DNA of 44,691 bases from Lachnospiraceae bacterium (GTDB lineage: Bacteria > Bacillota > Clostridia > Lachnospirales > Lachnospiraceae), in NCBI GenBank assembly GCA_017551665.1, contig JAFZLB010000099.1, positions 1 to 44,691 of the forward strand, written 5' to 3'. Position numbers and translations under genes: made by a program. Under the pieces are notes generated by a model that was given only the letters and a program-made list of their open reading frames with translations, was not told where the DNA came from and made no database searches. Below, in pieces: positions 22,823 to 33,174 of the stretch (position 1 is its first letter; each line of letters starts with the position of its first letter).

Positions 22823-24565
22823 TCATTGCTGCTCGTCAAAGTCTCCACCTGCAAGCGTCTGCGTTTCGTAGACCTCGCGGTAAATCTCATCCGTACGCAG
22901 CAGCTCCTCATGCGTACCGAAGCCGTGCACGCGTCCTTCTTCCATGACGATGATGCGGTCCAAATCCTGCACGCTGGAAACGCGCTGCGCGATGATCAGC
23001 TTTGTCGTGTCCCGCAGCTCCTCCCGGAAGGCTCTGCGGATCCTGGCATCCGTCGCCGTGTCGCAGGCGGAGGTGGAATCGTCCAGAATCAGAATCTTCG
23101 GCTTCTTCAGCAGTGCCCGCGCAATGCAAAGACGCTGCTTCTGACCGCCGGAGACGTTGGTACCGCCCTGTTCGATCCTGGTCTCATAGCCCTCGGGCAT
23201 TTCCGTGATAAATTCATCCGCGCAGGCTAAGCGCGCGGCATGCTTACATTCCTCTTCCGTCGCGTTTTCATCGCCCCAGCGGAGATTCTCGTAAATCGTG
23301 CCGGAGAAAAGCACATTGTTCTGTAAGACGACGGAGACCGCGTTACGCAGCACCGTCAGGTCATACGCGCGCACATCCGTACCGCCCACCGACACGCTGC
23401 CGTCACTGACATCATACAGACGGCTGATGAGATTCACGAGCGAGGATTTGGCGCTGCCGGTGGCACCGATGATGCCGATCGCCTCGCCGGATTTGATCTC
23501 TAAGTTGATGTCCGAAAGCACATGCTCCTCCGAATCCGCGCGGTAGGAAAAATTCACATGGTCAAAGCGGATGCTGCCGTCCGGCACCTCCATGACGGGC
23601 TCGGGCGGGTTCGTCAGCAGGGTCTTTTCCTCCAGCACCTCCGCAATGCGCTTTCCGGAGGCCTGCGACATCGTCAGCATGATGATGACCATGGAGACCA
23701 TCATCAGACTCATGAGAATGCTCATGCAATAGGTCAGAAGACTCATCAGATCGCCGACCGCAAGCGTATCGGAAACCACCATGTGCGCGCCGAACCAGCT
23801 GATCAAAAGAATGCAGGAATACACCGTAAAGCTCATCAGCGGTGCGACGAGCGTCATGTTCATTTCCGCCTTCACGAACATCTTGTAGATATTGTCCGCC
23901 GCGCGGTGGAACTTGGAAATCTCATGCTCCTCCCGGACATAGGCCTTGACGACGCGGATGGCCTTCACGTTTTCCTGCACGCTTTCGTTCAGATCATCAT
24001 AGCGCTCAAAAACCTGTTTGAAATACACGGACACCCGCCGGATCAAAAAGAAGGCCACCGTCGACAAAAACAGGACGGCGACAAGATAAATGCTCGCCAG
24101 CTTCGGGCTGATCATAAAGCTCATGGCCATCGCGACGATCATCGTCATCGGCGCGCGCATGGCCATGCGCAGTGTCATCATGTAAGAGTTCTGCACGTTC
24201 GTCACGTCGGTCGTCAGCCGCGTGACCAGACCGGAGGTGGAGAAATGATCAATGTTGGCAAAGGAAAAGGTCTGGATGTTGTCGAACATGGCCTTGCGCA
24301 GGTTTCGCGCAAAGCCGGCCGCCGCCCGCGCACCGAAAAAGCCGCCGCCGAGGCCGAACAAAAGCCCCACGATCGCGACTGCGATCATAATGCCGCCCGT
24401 TCTTATGATGACGCCCATGTCCCCGGCATAAATGCCGTCATCCACGATGACCGCCATGAGCCGCGGCACAAGCATCTCACAGATGACCTCGCCGATCATG
24501 CAAAGCGGGGTCAGTATGGAAGGCGTTTTGAATTCTTTGACTTGTGAAAGCAGGGTGCGAAGCAT
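22823..24565 (-). CDS. ABC exporter, subunit with the degenerate ATP site
   Basis: 580 residues: six membrane helices (about 15-310) and a nucleotide-binding domain. Walker A is GATGSAKSS (about 365, with Ala in place of the usual Gly before Lys), the signature is VSGGQKQR (about 472), and Walker B is LILDDSTSACD (about 490) with Asp replacing the catalytic Glu. The partner has the good Walker B but an altered signature (LSQGQ). This is the asymmetric pattern of heterodimeric exporters such as TM287/288, in which only one ATP site hydrolyses. It starts 15 nt after the DUF4317 gene. Confidence 0.92.
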   Translation of the reverse strand: MLRTLLSQVKEFKTPSILTPLCMIGEVICEMLVPRLMAVIVDDGIYAGDMGVIIRTGGIMIAVAIVGLLFGLGGGFFGARAAAGFARNLRKAMFDNIQTFSFANIDHFSTSGLVTRLTTDVTNVQNSYMMTLRMAMRAPMTMIVAMAMSFMISPKLASIYLVAVLFLSTVAFFLIRRVSVYFKQVFERYDDLNESVQENVKAIRVVKAYVREEHEISKFHRAADNIYKMFVKAEMNMTLVAPLMSFTVYSCILLISWFGAHMVVSDTLAVGDLMSLLTYCMSILMSLMMVSMVIIMLTMSQASGKRIAEVLEEKTLLTNPPEPVMEVPDGSIRFDHVNFSYRADSEEHVLSDINLEIKSGEAIGIIGATGSAKSSLVNLISRLYDVSDGSVSVGGTDVRAYDLTVLRNAVSVVLQNNVLFSGTIYENLRWGDENATEEECKHAARLACADEFITEMPEGYETRIEQGGTNVSGGQKQRLCIARALLKKPKILILDDSTSACDTATDARIRRAFREELRDTTKLIIAQRVSSVQDLDRIIVMEEGRVHGFGTHEELLRTDEIYREVYETQTLAGGDFDEQQ

Positions 24566-24580
24566 GACACCTCAATCCGT

Positions 24581-25723
24581 CTATTCCTTGATGCCGGTCA
24601 TGGTCTTCACCTGAATGCCATTCACCTCAATGCGGTCATCCAGGCGGATGACAAGACAGGGCCGTCCGTCGATCATGCGCGTCTCCACGAGATCTGCCCG
24701 CTCCGGATTGACAATGACCCGCACGTCCGGGCTCTTCATCTCAAAGCGCGTGGTCTCCGCGATATTGGAAGCCAGCAGCGGATAATCCTCCCGGTGAAAG
24801 GATTCGGCGTAATGCAGCTCAAAATCCTTCATCCTTGCGGGCGAAACGCCGCTGTCCCTCAGAAGCTTTTTCACATCCTCTTTCTCCAAGGTCAGCGGTT
24901 CCTCCGGATCCGTATGCTCTTCCATTTTGCGCTGCAGATTCTCGTGCAGATTCTGTACGGTCTCGAATTTGCCGTTCTCCCCGAGGGTTCTGCGGATGAC
25001 CTCCTGGAAGCCTTCCTTCTGCTCCGGGGCGCTCATCACCTCCTGCGCGCCGAAGACGGCTTCGATGAAGTCCGGCTGAATGTCCTCCGCTTTTTTCGTG
25101 TAATACAGCATCTGATGGACATTGGACGTCCTGTCTTGGAACGAGGGGAACAAAAATCCCTTGACCGGCATGTCCACGACCCAGTCGCGGAAGCGGTCCT
25201 CGATCAGATTCTTTTTTTCGTTGTAGCTTAAGCCCGCGCGGGAAAGCGCCACGGGACAGATCGCGCAGAGGATATGATCATAGACATTGTCCGAGGCATC
25301 CTCCATCCGGATGCGGTCGCTCGTAATACCCGGCACGTCATAGACCGCGTGCACCAGGATGATGTAATAGTTCTCCGGGTACTCAAAGGCCTCGATGACG
25401 CGGTCATAGAACGAATCCAGCAGCGCCTCGTCCTCCAGTTTGCTCTCCCGTAAGCGCATCAGAAAATGCTGTGTACCGCCCTTCTGCTCCTGCTCATACG
25501 GGAAGGCCAGATCAATCAGATTCTTGCCGTTCCGCCCGGAAAGGGCATGACGAAAGACATCCAGGTATTTGAACATTTCCTCGTCCGGAAGGAGCGGAAA
25601 GGCCCGGCTGTCGGTAAAGAGTTTCTTTTTTTCATAGTTGACATAGCAGCCGCAGATCCGGTCGATCGTACATCGGTCAGGCGTCAGCTGCTTTTTGATC
25701 TCTAAGGTCTCAACCCTGTTCAT
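24581..25723 (-). CDS. DUF4317 family protein
   Basis: 380 residues. Characteristic segments are CTIDRICGCYVNYEKKK near the start, YYIILVHAVYDVPG (about 135) and ILCAICPVALSRAGLSYNEK (about 170). I recognise it as DUF4317, a conserved soluble protein of Clostridia without a known role. There is no signal peptide, membrane helix or catalytic motif that I can identify. It overlaps the CheC-like gene by 14 nt and runs into the ABC exporter pair, so the four genes may be one transcript. Confidence 0.8.
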   Translation of the reverse strand: MNRVETLEIKKQLTPDRCTIDRICGCYVNYEKKKLFTDSRAFPLLPDEEMFKYLDVFRHALSGRNGKNLIDLAFPYEQEQKGGTQHFLMRLRESKLEDEALLDSFYDRVIEAFEYPENYYIILVHAVYDVPGITSDRIRMEDASDNVYDHILCAICPVALSRAGLSYNEKKNLIEDRFRDWVVDMPVKGFLFPSFQDRTSNVHQMLYYTKKAEDIQPDFIEAVFGAQEVMSAPEQKEGFQEVIRRTLGENGKFETVQNLHENLQRKMEEHTDPEEPLTLEKEDVKKLLRDSGVSPARMKDFELHYAESFHREDYPLLASNIAETTRFEMKSPDVRVIVNPERADLVETRMIDGRPCLVIRLDDRIEVNGIQVKTMTGIKE

Positions 25724-26453
25724 TGGAGATCACGACCGTTTCTTTTTTGTCCAGCTTCTTTTTGCGGAAGAGCCTGCACATGTCCACCGCGAACTGGATG
25801 GGATACAGCTGAATCATGGTCGATTCAATCCGCTCGTCGATCACGAGACGGAAGGTGATCCGCACGAAATAATCCAGCGGGGAGTGGAACATCCGGTCAA
25901 AGGTTTTGACGGAGTCCACGTCAATGCGGGAAAGGGACGGCGTCGAAATATCCACGGTCGTGGCCAGCATGGAGGACATGGAAGTGGCGCTCGTGCCCAT
26001 CATCTGGTTCATGGCCTCGGAAGCCGCCGACATGTGCATTTCATTCAGCTCCGTCGCGGCGGGATCCACCTTGCCCTCTCCGCCCATCATCATGTCCAGA
26101 ATGCAGAGCATGTCCGCGTCCTTTAAAACAAAGACATTGGACCCGGACAGCCCCTTGATGTAATGAATCTGGACGAAGGTGCAGGTGCCCTCATAACCCT
26201 CCAGCGCGTCGGAACGCAGAATCACTTCCACATTGGGCGCGGTGATGTTCACCGGATGGTTCAGCATCATGGAGAGCGTCGTGGCAGAGTTACCCATGCT
26301 GATGTTGGCAACTTCGCCCAGCACATCCTTCTGCAGCTTCGTCAGATGATCATAAATGCGGGCGTAGTTGATGCTGCTCTTGCGTTTTTTCCTGCCCTTC
26401 GCCGTCTTTTTGCTTCCCGGTTTTCTTTGTGTGACTCCCGTTATGTCTGGCAT
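25710..26453 (-). CDS. CheC/FliY-like CheY-P phosphatase domain protein
   Basis: 247 residues. After a lysine-rich start come two copies of the CheC active-site pattern (D/S)x3Ex2N: DVLGEVANISMGNSA (about 43-57) and SAASEAMNQMMGTSA (about 141-155). The family dephosphorylates CheY-P in chemotaxis. In FliY this region is followed by a FliN/SpoA motor domain, which is missing here, so it is CheC-like or a detached FliY N-terminus. No chemotaxis or flagellar gene lies nearby. The basic first 25 residues (GSKKTAKGRKKRKSS) are unusual. The promoter is probably 26502-26531. Confidence 0.82.
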   Translation of the reverse strand: MPDITGVTQRKPGSKKTAKGRKKRKSSINYARIYDHLTKLQKDVLGEVANISMGNSATTLSMMLNHPVNITAPNVEVILRSDALEGYEGTCTFVQIHYIKGLSGSNVFVLKDADMLCILDMMMGGEGKVDPAATELNEMHMSAASEAMNQMMGTSATSMSSMLATTVDISTPSLSRIDVDSVKTFDRMFHSPLDYFVRITFRLVIDERIESTMIQLYPIQFAVDMCRLFRKKKLDKKETVVISNEQG

Positions 26454-26501
26454 GCGTTTCCCCGATCTTTCTTATACAGGTGTCAGAAACAGAACGTTCC
26501 C

Positions 26502-26531
26502 ATTGTACCACACTCCCCTCCTGTTCCGCAA
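26502..26531 (-). promoter_or_regulatory. Probable promoter of the CheC-like gene
   Basis: On the minus strand TTGCGG (26531-26526), 18 bases, TACAAT (26507-26502). The -35 lies inside the hairpin 26523-26544. Confidence 0.5.
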
Positions 26532-26590
26532 TCCGTTGCGGAACAAAAAACAGTCGGGTCGGTGGTATCGCACATCCGTGTGCAGATACC
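26523..26590 (-). terminator. Possible terminator behind gdhA
   Basis: Reading the minus strand, a bulged stem GGTATC-T-GCACA with TGTGC-GATACC (26590-26564) is followed 13 nt later by TTTTTT (26550-26545). A second perfect 9-bp hairpin (26544-26523, arms GTTCCGCAA/TTGCGGAAC) then follows. The T run is not directly at the stem, so termination is uncertain. Confidence 0.4.
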
Positions 26591-26633
26591 ATATTCTTTG
26601 CATCCTTGCACGGATGTCCGCAAACGCCCGTAT

Positions 26634-29208
<2,575 letters not shown>

Positions 29209-29230
29209 ACCTTCCAAAATCTCTTCCCGC

Positions 29231-29268
29231 AAAAGAGCACAAGGCGCATCTGAGTTCCGGCGCCTTGT
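29231..29268 (-). terminator. Terminator between tRNA-Arg and the SH3 gene
   Basis: On the minus strand ACAAGGCGC (29268-29260) and GCGCCTTGT (29247-29239) form a perfect 9-bp stem, followed by GCTCTTTT. It would end the tRNA-Arg transcript or attenuate the SH3 gene. Confidence 0.7.
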
Positions 29269-29286
29269 GTCTCCTTCGCTTTGTTG

Positions 29287-29358
29287 TACACCCGACAGGA
29301 ATCGAACCTGCATTAAAGGCGTCGGAGGCCTTCGTTCTATCCATTAGACTACGGGTGC
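29287..29358 (-). tRNA. tRNA-Arg (anticodon CCG)
   Basis: 72 bases fold as a cloverleaf: acceptor GCACCCG/CGGGTGT (G1-U72 wobble), anticodon stem AAGGC/GCCTT with loop CTCCGAC, T loop TTCGATT. It decodes CGG. CCA is not encoded. The insertion sequence begins 84 bases upstream. Confidence 0.94.
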
Positions 29359-29391
29359 ATGGAAATGTTACGAATTTTTACATAACGTCTT

Positions 29392-29442
29392 ATCTTACCA
29401 CAACTGCGGCATTTCTGTCTACTGCTCCCCGGGGAGCTCCTC
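29392..29442. repeat. 51-bp target site duplication, left copy
   Basis: Identical over 51 bases to 31465-31515. It begins ATCTTACCACAACTGC and ends with the perfect palindrome GCTCCCCGGGGAGC plus TCCTC. It is a copy of the 3' end of the gene at 31492-31836, placed in front of tRNA-Arg. Confidence 0.92.
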
Positions 29443-29502
29443 GGAAGTTTGACAGTTTGACTCCAGCAACCTGATACCCCAATCTCCACAGAACTCCTTT
29501 AC

Positions 29503-29525
29503 AGACTGGATTTCCGGTCTTTTTT
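29503..29525 (+). terminator. Terminator at the left end of the IS
   Basis: Stem AGACTGG/CCGGTCT (one G-T pair) with loop ATTT, followed by TTTTT, on the plus strand upstream of the transposase. It would stop outside transcripts from reading into the gene. Confidence 0.7.
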
Positions 29526-29603
29526 GTTTGTCAAATTTTAATAATTATTTTGTGGCTATATGTAGCTATATATGGTATGATATAGTTATGGGGGTACAAG
29601 ATT

Positions 29604-31376
29604 ATGAAGTTGACGGTTTCAAAATCCAAAAATTCCGCTTCCTTCTACGTCCAAAAGAGCATTCGAAAGAAGGACGGCGGCACCACAACAATTACGATTG
29701 AACGTTTGGGAAATCTCGATGAAGTGCGCGCAAAGGCCGGTGGAAAGGATCCTTATGTTTGGGCGCAAGAGTATGTAAACGAACTGAATCGAAAGGAATA
29801 CGAAGAGCAAAAATCAATCATTATCAGTTACTCTCCCACGAAACTGCTAAAGAAAGGCGAACAGCACGCATATAACTGCGGATACCTGTTTCTACAAAAG
29901 GTTTTTTACCAGCTTGGCCTTCACAAGATTTGCGATACAATTACCGGAAGGCATTTCTTTGAATACGATCTGTGTGACATTCTTTCCAAACTGGTTTACA
30001 CCCGAATCCTTTATCCTTCCTCAAAGCTTGCAACAAACCGACAGGCGCGCATTTTCATTGAACCTCCATCTTTTGAGTTGCATGACATTTATCGCGCATT
30101 GTCTGTTCTTGCCGAGGAGAATGACTTCATCCAAGCAGAGCTTTATAAAAACAGCCAGAAGGTAATGGAACGCCGCAAGGATATTTTGTATTATGATTGC
30201 ACGAATTATTACTTTGAGCTGGAGGAAGCGGATGAATTGCGTAGATACGGAAAAAGCAAACAACATCAACCGCTTCCGATTGTAGGTATGGGACTGTTTG
30301 TGGATCATGATGGCATACCGCTTGCGTTTGATATATATCCCGGAAACCAGAACGAACAGCCGACGCTGAAGCCGTTGGAAAAGAAAATCTTACAGGATTA
30401 TGGTTTAGAACAGGTTGTCGTTTGCACGGATGCCGGTTTATCATCCAAAACAAACCGCAAGTTTAATGATCTTTCCATACGCGGAGAGCGTATAAGAAGC
30501 TTTATCACAACACAATCTGTCAAACAGCTGCCGGATTATTTAAAAGACTTTGCATTGGATCCGGATGGCTGGTACCTGGACGGAGATGATAAAACCTATA
30601 ACCTAAATGAACTGGACGAGGATATTTACTTTGACAAAGTGTTTTACAAGGATCGATGGATAAAGGAAGACCTCTCTAAACGTAAAATCAGACAGGGGGC
30701 AAAGCCCTTGGAACAGCACCTGATCATCTCGTTCTCCTTAAAATATCGAAACTATCAACGCAAGATACGCGATGGACAAATCGAGCGTGCAAAGCAGCTC
30801 ATTAATAGCGGAAAGTACAAACAGCGTCCCAAGAATCAGAATGATCCTCACCGCTTTATCGGTCATCAGGTCATGACAAAGGACGGCGAGGTATGTGATA
30901 GAGATGTTCCATATATCAATCAGGATGTGATTGCAGAAGAAGAACGGTATGACGGATTCTATGCCGTATGTACGAACCTCGATGATATGGGAGTACACGA
31001 AATCGTGCGGATCAATAAAAAACGCTGGGAAATCGAAGAGTGTTTCCGAATCATGAAAACTGAGTTTCGTGCACGACCTGTTTACTTGCAACGGGAAGAT
31101 CGCATTAAGGCGCACTTTATCACTTGTTTTATCGCGCTGATTGTATTTCGGCTGTTGGAGAAAAAACTGGATGAGAAATATACATGTGAAGAAATCATAC
31201 ATACCTTACGGAACATGACAATGCAACGCCCCGGGGAAAAGCAGGGATACATTCCGGCGTATACACGGACAGACCTTACAGATGCACTTCATGTCACTTC
31301 CGGGTTCCGCACGGATTACGAAATCATCACTGATATCAGCATGAAGCGCACAATACGCCAATCCAAGAAAAAGTAA
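29604..31376 (+). CDS. IS1634-type DDE transposase
   Basis: 590 residues, intact. DDE residues fit the IS4/IS1634 pattern: Asp in ILYYDCTNYYFE (about 198), Asp in VVVCTDAGLSSKTNRK (about 278), and Glu in the WEIEECFRIMKTEF signature (about 480), followed by RARPVYLQREDRIKAHF. It cuts and pastes the element. GGGGGT lies a few bases before the ATG. Codon use is more AT-rich than the neighbours, consistent with recent acquisition. Confidence 0.93.
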   Translation: MKLTVSKSKNSASFYVQKSIRKKDGGTTTITIERLGNLDEVRAKAGGKDPYVWAQEYVNELNRKEYEEQKSIIISYSPTKLLKKGEQHAYNCGYLFLQKVFYQLGLHKICDTITGRHFFEYDLCDILSKLVYTRILYPSSKLATNRQARIFIEPPSFELHDIYRALSVLAEENDFIQAELYKNSQKVMERRKDILYYDCTNYYFELEEADELRRYGKSKQHQPLPIVGMGLFVDHDGIPLAFDIYPGNQNEQPTLKPLEKKILQDYGLEQVVVCTDAGLSSKTNRKFNDLSIRGERIRSFITTQSVKQLPDYLKDFALDPDGWYLDGDDKTYNLNELDEDIYFDKVFYKDRWIKEDLSKRKIRQGAKPLEQHLIISFSLKYRNYQRKIRDGQIERAKQLINSGKYKQRPKNQNDPHRFIGHQVMTKDGEVCDRDVPYINQDVIAEEERYDGFYAVCTNLDDMGVHEIVRINKKRWEIEECFRIMKTEFRARPVYLQREDRIKAHFITCFIALIVFRLLEKKLDEKYTCEEIIHTLRNMTMQRPGEKQGYIPAYTRTDLTDALHVTSGFRTDYEIITDISMKRTIRQSKKK

Positions 31377-31408
31377 TAATATATAGCTACATTTTGAACC
31401 TTTTTGAA

Positions 31409-31446
31409 AATGCCGGATCCCAGCGGTCGCTTGGGATTCCGGCATT
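31409..31446. terminator. Hairpin at the right end of the IS
   Basis: AATGCCGGATCCCA and TGGGATTCCGGCATT form a 14-bp stem with one bulge and a 9-base loop, 33 bases after the transposase stop. A TTTTC tract follows on the minus strand, so it may insulate the element from the purA side as well. Confidence 0.55.
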
Positions 31447-31464
31447 TAAACTGTCAAAGATGGG

Positions 31465-31515
31465 ATCTTACCACAACTGCGGCATTTCTGTCTACTGCTC
31501 CCCGGGGAGCTCCTC
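31465..31515. repeat. 51-bp target site duplication, right copy
   Basis: The original copy: it contains the last codons and stop of the small membrane protein gene, so that gene was not broken by the insertion. Confidence 0.92.
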
Positions 31516-31836
31516 TGCCGCCGTTTCCGTCACTTCTTCCACAAAATCCTCCGCGGGCACGTCCTCCGGCGCCGCCTGCATCCGCTGAATGGCTTCCTCC
31601 ATTTCGCTTCTGTTCTCCTCCCCCTTCTGCAGCATGCGCTTCATGCTCCAGAGCATCAGCCAAAGCAGCACGGGGCCGACGATCAAAAGACCGTTAAAGC
31701 CGATGGCGACCGTCCCGATATCCGTACTCTCGTCAAAGAAGATCTTGTAAACCATGTAAATCAGGACGACGGCGATCAGGATCAGCATCATCCCGGCCAG
31801 CAGCCGTTTCAGATCGTTTTTGTTTTCCCTGTCCAT
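31492..31836 (-). CDS. Small membrane protein at the end of the purine operon
   Basis: 114 residues from ATG 31836 (MDRENKNDLKRLL), 4 nt after the purA stop, with AAGGA next to it. Two membrane helices lie at about 11-33 and 43-63, separated by a short loop, and are followed by a basic segment and a long acidic tail (MQAAPEDVPAEDFVEEVTE). No known domain. The much longer open frame reaching 32298 is a shadow of purA. Its last codons lie within the IS target duplication. Function unknown. Confidence 0.7.
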   Translation of the reverse strand: MDRENKNDLKRLLAGMMLILIAVVLIYMVYKIFFDESTDIGTVAIGFNGLLIVGPVLLWLMLWSMKRMLQKGEENRSEMEEAIQRMQAAPEDVPAEDFVEEVTETAAEELPGEQ

Positions 31837-31840
31837 TTCC

Positions 31841-33124
31841 TTATCCCTTTTTTCTGTAAATGATGTCTTCATTTGACGGCCCGTTCGAGACCATCGTAAT
31901 CGGGAAGCCCAAGCGTTCCTCAATAAATTCAATATACTTCCTGCAGTTTTCCGGCAGGGCTTCATATTCGCGGATGCCGCGGATATCGCTCTTCCAGCCG
32001 GGCAGCGTCTCGTACACCGGCTTTGCGCGCTCCAGATCCCTTGTGACCGGGAAGTCGTCCACGCGCTTCCCGTCGATCTCATAGGCCACACAGACCGGAA
32101 TCTCATCCAGATACCCCAGCGCGTCCACGACCGTGAAGGCCACCTCCGTCGCACCCTGCAGCGCACAGCCGTAGCGCGAGGCCACGACATCATACCAGCC
32201 GACCCTGCGCGGTCTGCCGGTGGTGGCGCCGTATTCGCCGCCGTCGCCGCCGCGTTTGCGCAGCTCCTCCGCCTCTTCCGCGTGAATCTCCGAGACAAAG
32301 GCCCCCGCGCCGACCGCGGAGGAATAAGCCTTCGTCACCGCGATGATGCGTTTGATCTCATAGGGCGGAATCCCCGCGCCGACCGCCGCAAAGGACGCCA
32401 GCGTCGAGGAGGATGTCACCATCGGATAGATGCCGTGATCCGGATCCTTCAGGGTGCCGAGCTGTCCCTCCAGCAAAATGTTCTTTCCCTGCTTCAGCGC
32501 GTCCCGAAGGAAGGCGCCCGTGTCGGCGACATAGGGCTCGATCATCCGGCGGTAGTCCTTGAGCACATGCAGCAGCGCCCGCTTTTCCAGCAGCGGCTTA
32601 TGATACAGATGCTCCAGCAGCGTGTTCTTCGCGGGGAGAATCAGATCCAGACGGGCATGCAGCCGCTCCTCGTCGAAGAGATCGCTGACCTGAAAACCGG
32701 TCTTGGCGTATTTATCCGCATAGAAGGGCGCGATGCCGGATTTCGTCGAACCGAAGCTCTTCTTCCCCAGCCGCTCCTCTTCATAGGTATCAAAGGTGAT
32801 GTGATAGGGCATGATGAACTGGCAGCGGTCCGACACCATGATCTGCGGGGCCTTCACGCCCCGGGAGACGATCTGCTCAATCTCCTGCACCAGCACCGGG
32901 ATGTTGAGTGCCACACCGTTGCCGATGACATTCACCACCTCCGGATGCAGCGCACCGCTCGGCAGCGTATGCAGAGCGAATTTCCCGTATTCGTTGACGA
33001 TGGTGTGACCGGCATTGGCGCCGCCCTGAAAGCGTACGACAATATCCGCCTCCGGCGCAAGCATATCCGTGATCTTGCCCTTGCCTTCATCTCCCCAGTT
33101 GGCACCCGTAATTGCTGTTACCAT
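31841..33124 (-). CDS. purA: Adenylosuccinate synthetase
   Basis: 427 residues. It joins IMP and aspartate using GTP, the first step from IMP to AMP. The N-terminal active-site loop GANWGDEGKGKITDML (about 7-22) is followed by VRFQGGANAGHTI (about 31-43) with the catalytic His. Later GGDGGEYGATTGRPRRVGWYD (about 290) matches the GTP/IMP region in a slightly altered form. AAGGAGTG precedes the ATG. It follows purB after 50 bases and lies in a long minus-strand operon with unrelated genes. Confidence 0.96.
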   Translation of the reverse strand: MVTAITGANWGDEGKGKITDMLAPEADIVVRFQGGANAGHTIVNEYGKFALHTLPSGALHPEVVNVIGNGVALNIPVLVQEIEQIVSRGVKAPQIMVSDRCQFIMPYHITFDTYEEERLGKKSFGSTKSGIAPFYADKYAKTGFQVSDLFDEERLHARLDLILPAKNTLLEHLYHKPLLEKRALLHVLKDYRRMIEPYVADTGAFLRDALKQGKNILLEGQLGTLKDPDHGIYPMVTSSSTLASFAAVGAGIPPYEIKRIIAVTKAYSSAVGAGAFVSEIHAEEAEELRKRGGDGGEYGATTGRPRRVGWYDVVASRYGCALQGATEVAFTVVDALGYLDEIPVCVAYEIDGKRVDDFPVTRDLERAKPVYETLPGWKSDIRGIREYEALPENCRKYIEFIEERLGFPITMVSNGPSNEDIIYRKKG

Positions 33125-33174
33125 TTTTTCACTCCTTCCGCCGGCTGATCGCCGGGTCTTTTCCGGTCCAAACC

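Larger units (their letters stand above)
29443..31464 (+). mobile_element. IS1634-family insertion sequence
   Basis: A 2022-bp element between perfect 51-bp direct repeats. TTTGACAGTTT occurs in inverted orientation five or six bases inside both ends (29448-29458 and 31448-31458). A second 14-bp inverted repeat, ATGTAGCTATATAT, brackets the transposase gene (29560-29573 and 31379-31392). The single intact transposase, the clean ends and the undecayed duplication suggest a recent insertion. Long target duplications are known for IS1634 and IS1549. Confidence 0.9.

Noticed and set aside
22547-23230. Plus-strand frame bridging the two ABC genes
   Set aside because: Antisense to coding sequence at both ends and the intercistronic hairpin in the middle; no domain or ribosome site.
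26523-26544. Perfect hairpin followed by AAAAAA as a plus-strand terminator
   Set aside because: A terminator needs T, not A, after the stem on the sense strand, and no plus-strand gene precedes it. It was kept only as part of the uncertain gdhA end.
31837-32298. N-terminal extension of the small membrane protein to 268 residues
   Set aside because: The extra part lies inside purA in another frame, is Arg/Ser-rich and has no ribosome site. The start at 31836 is used instead.
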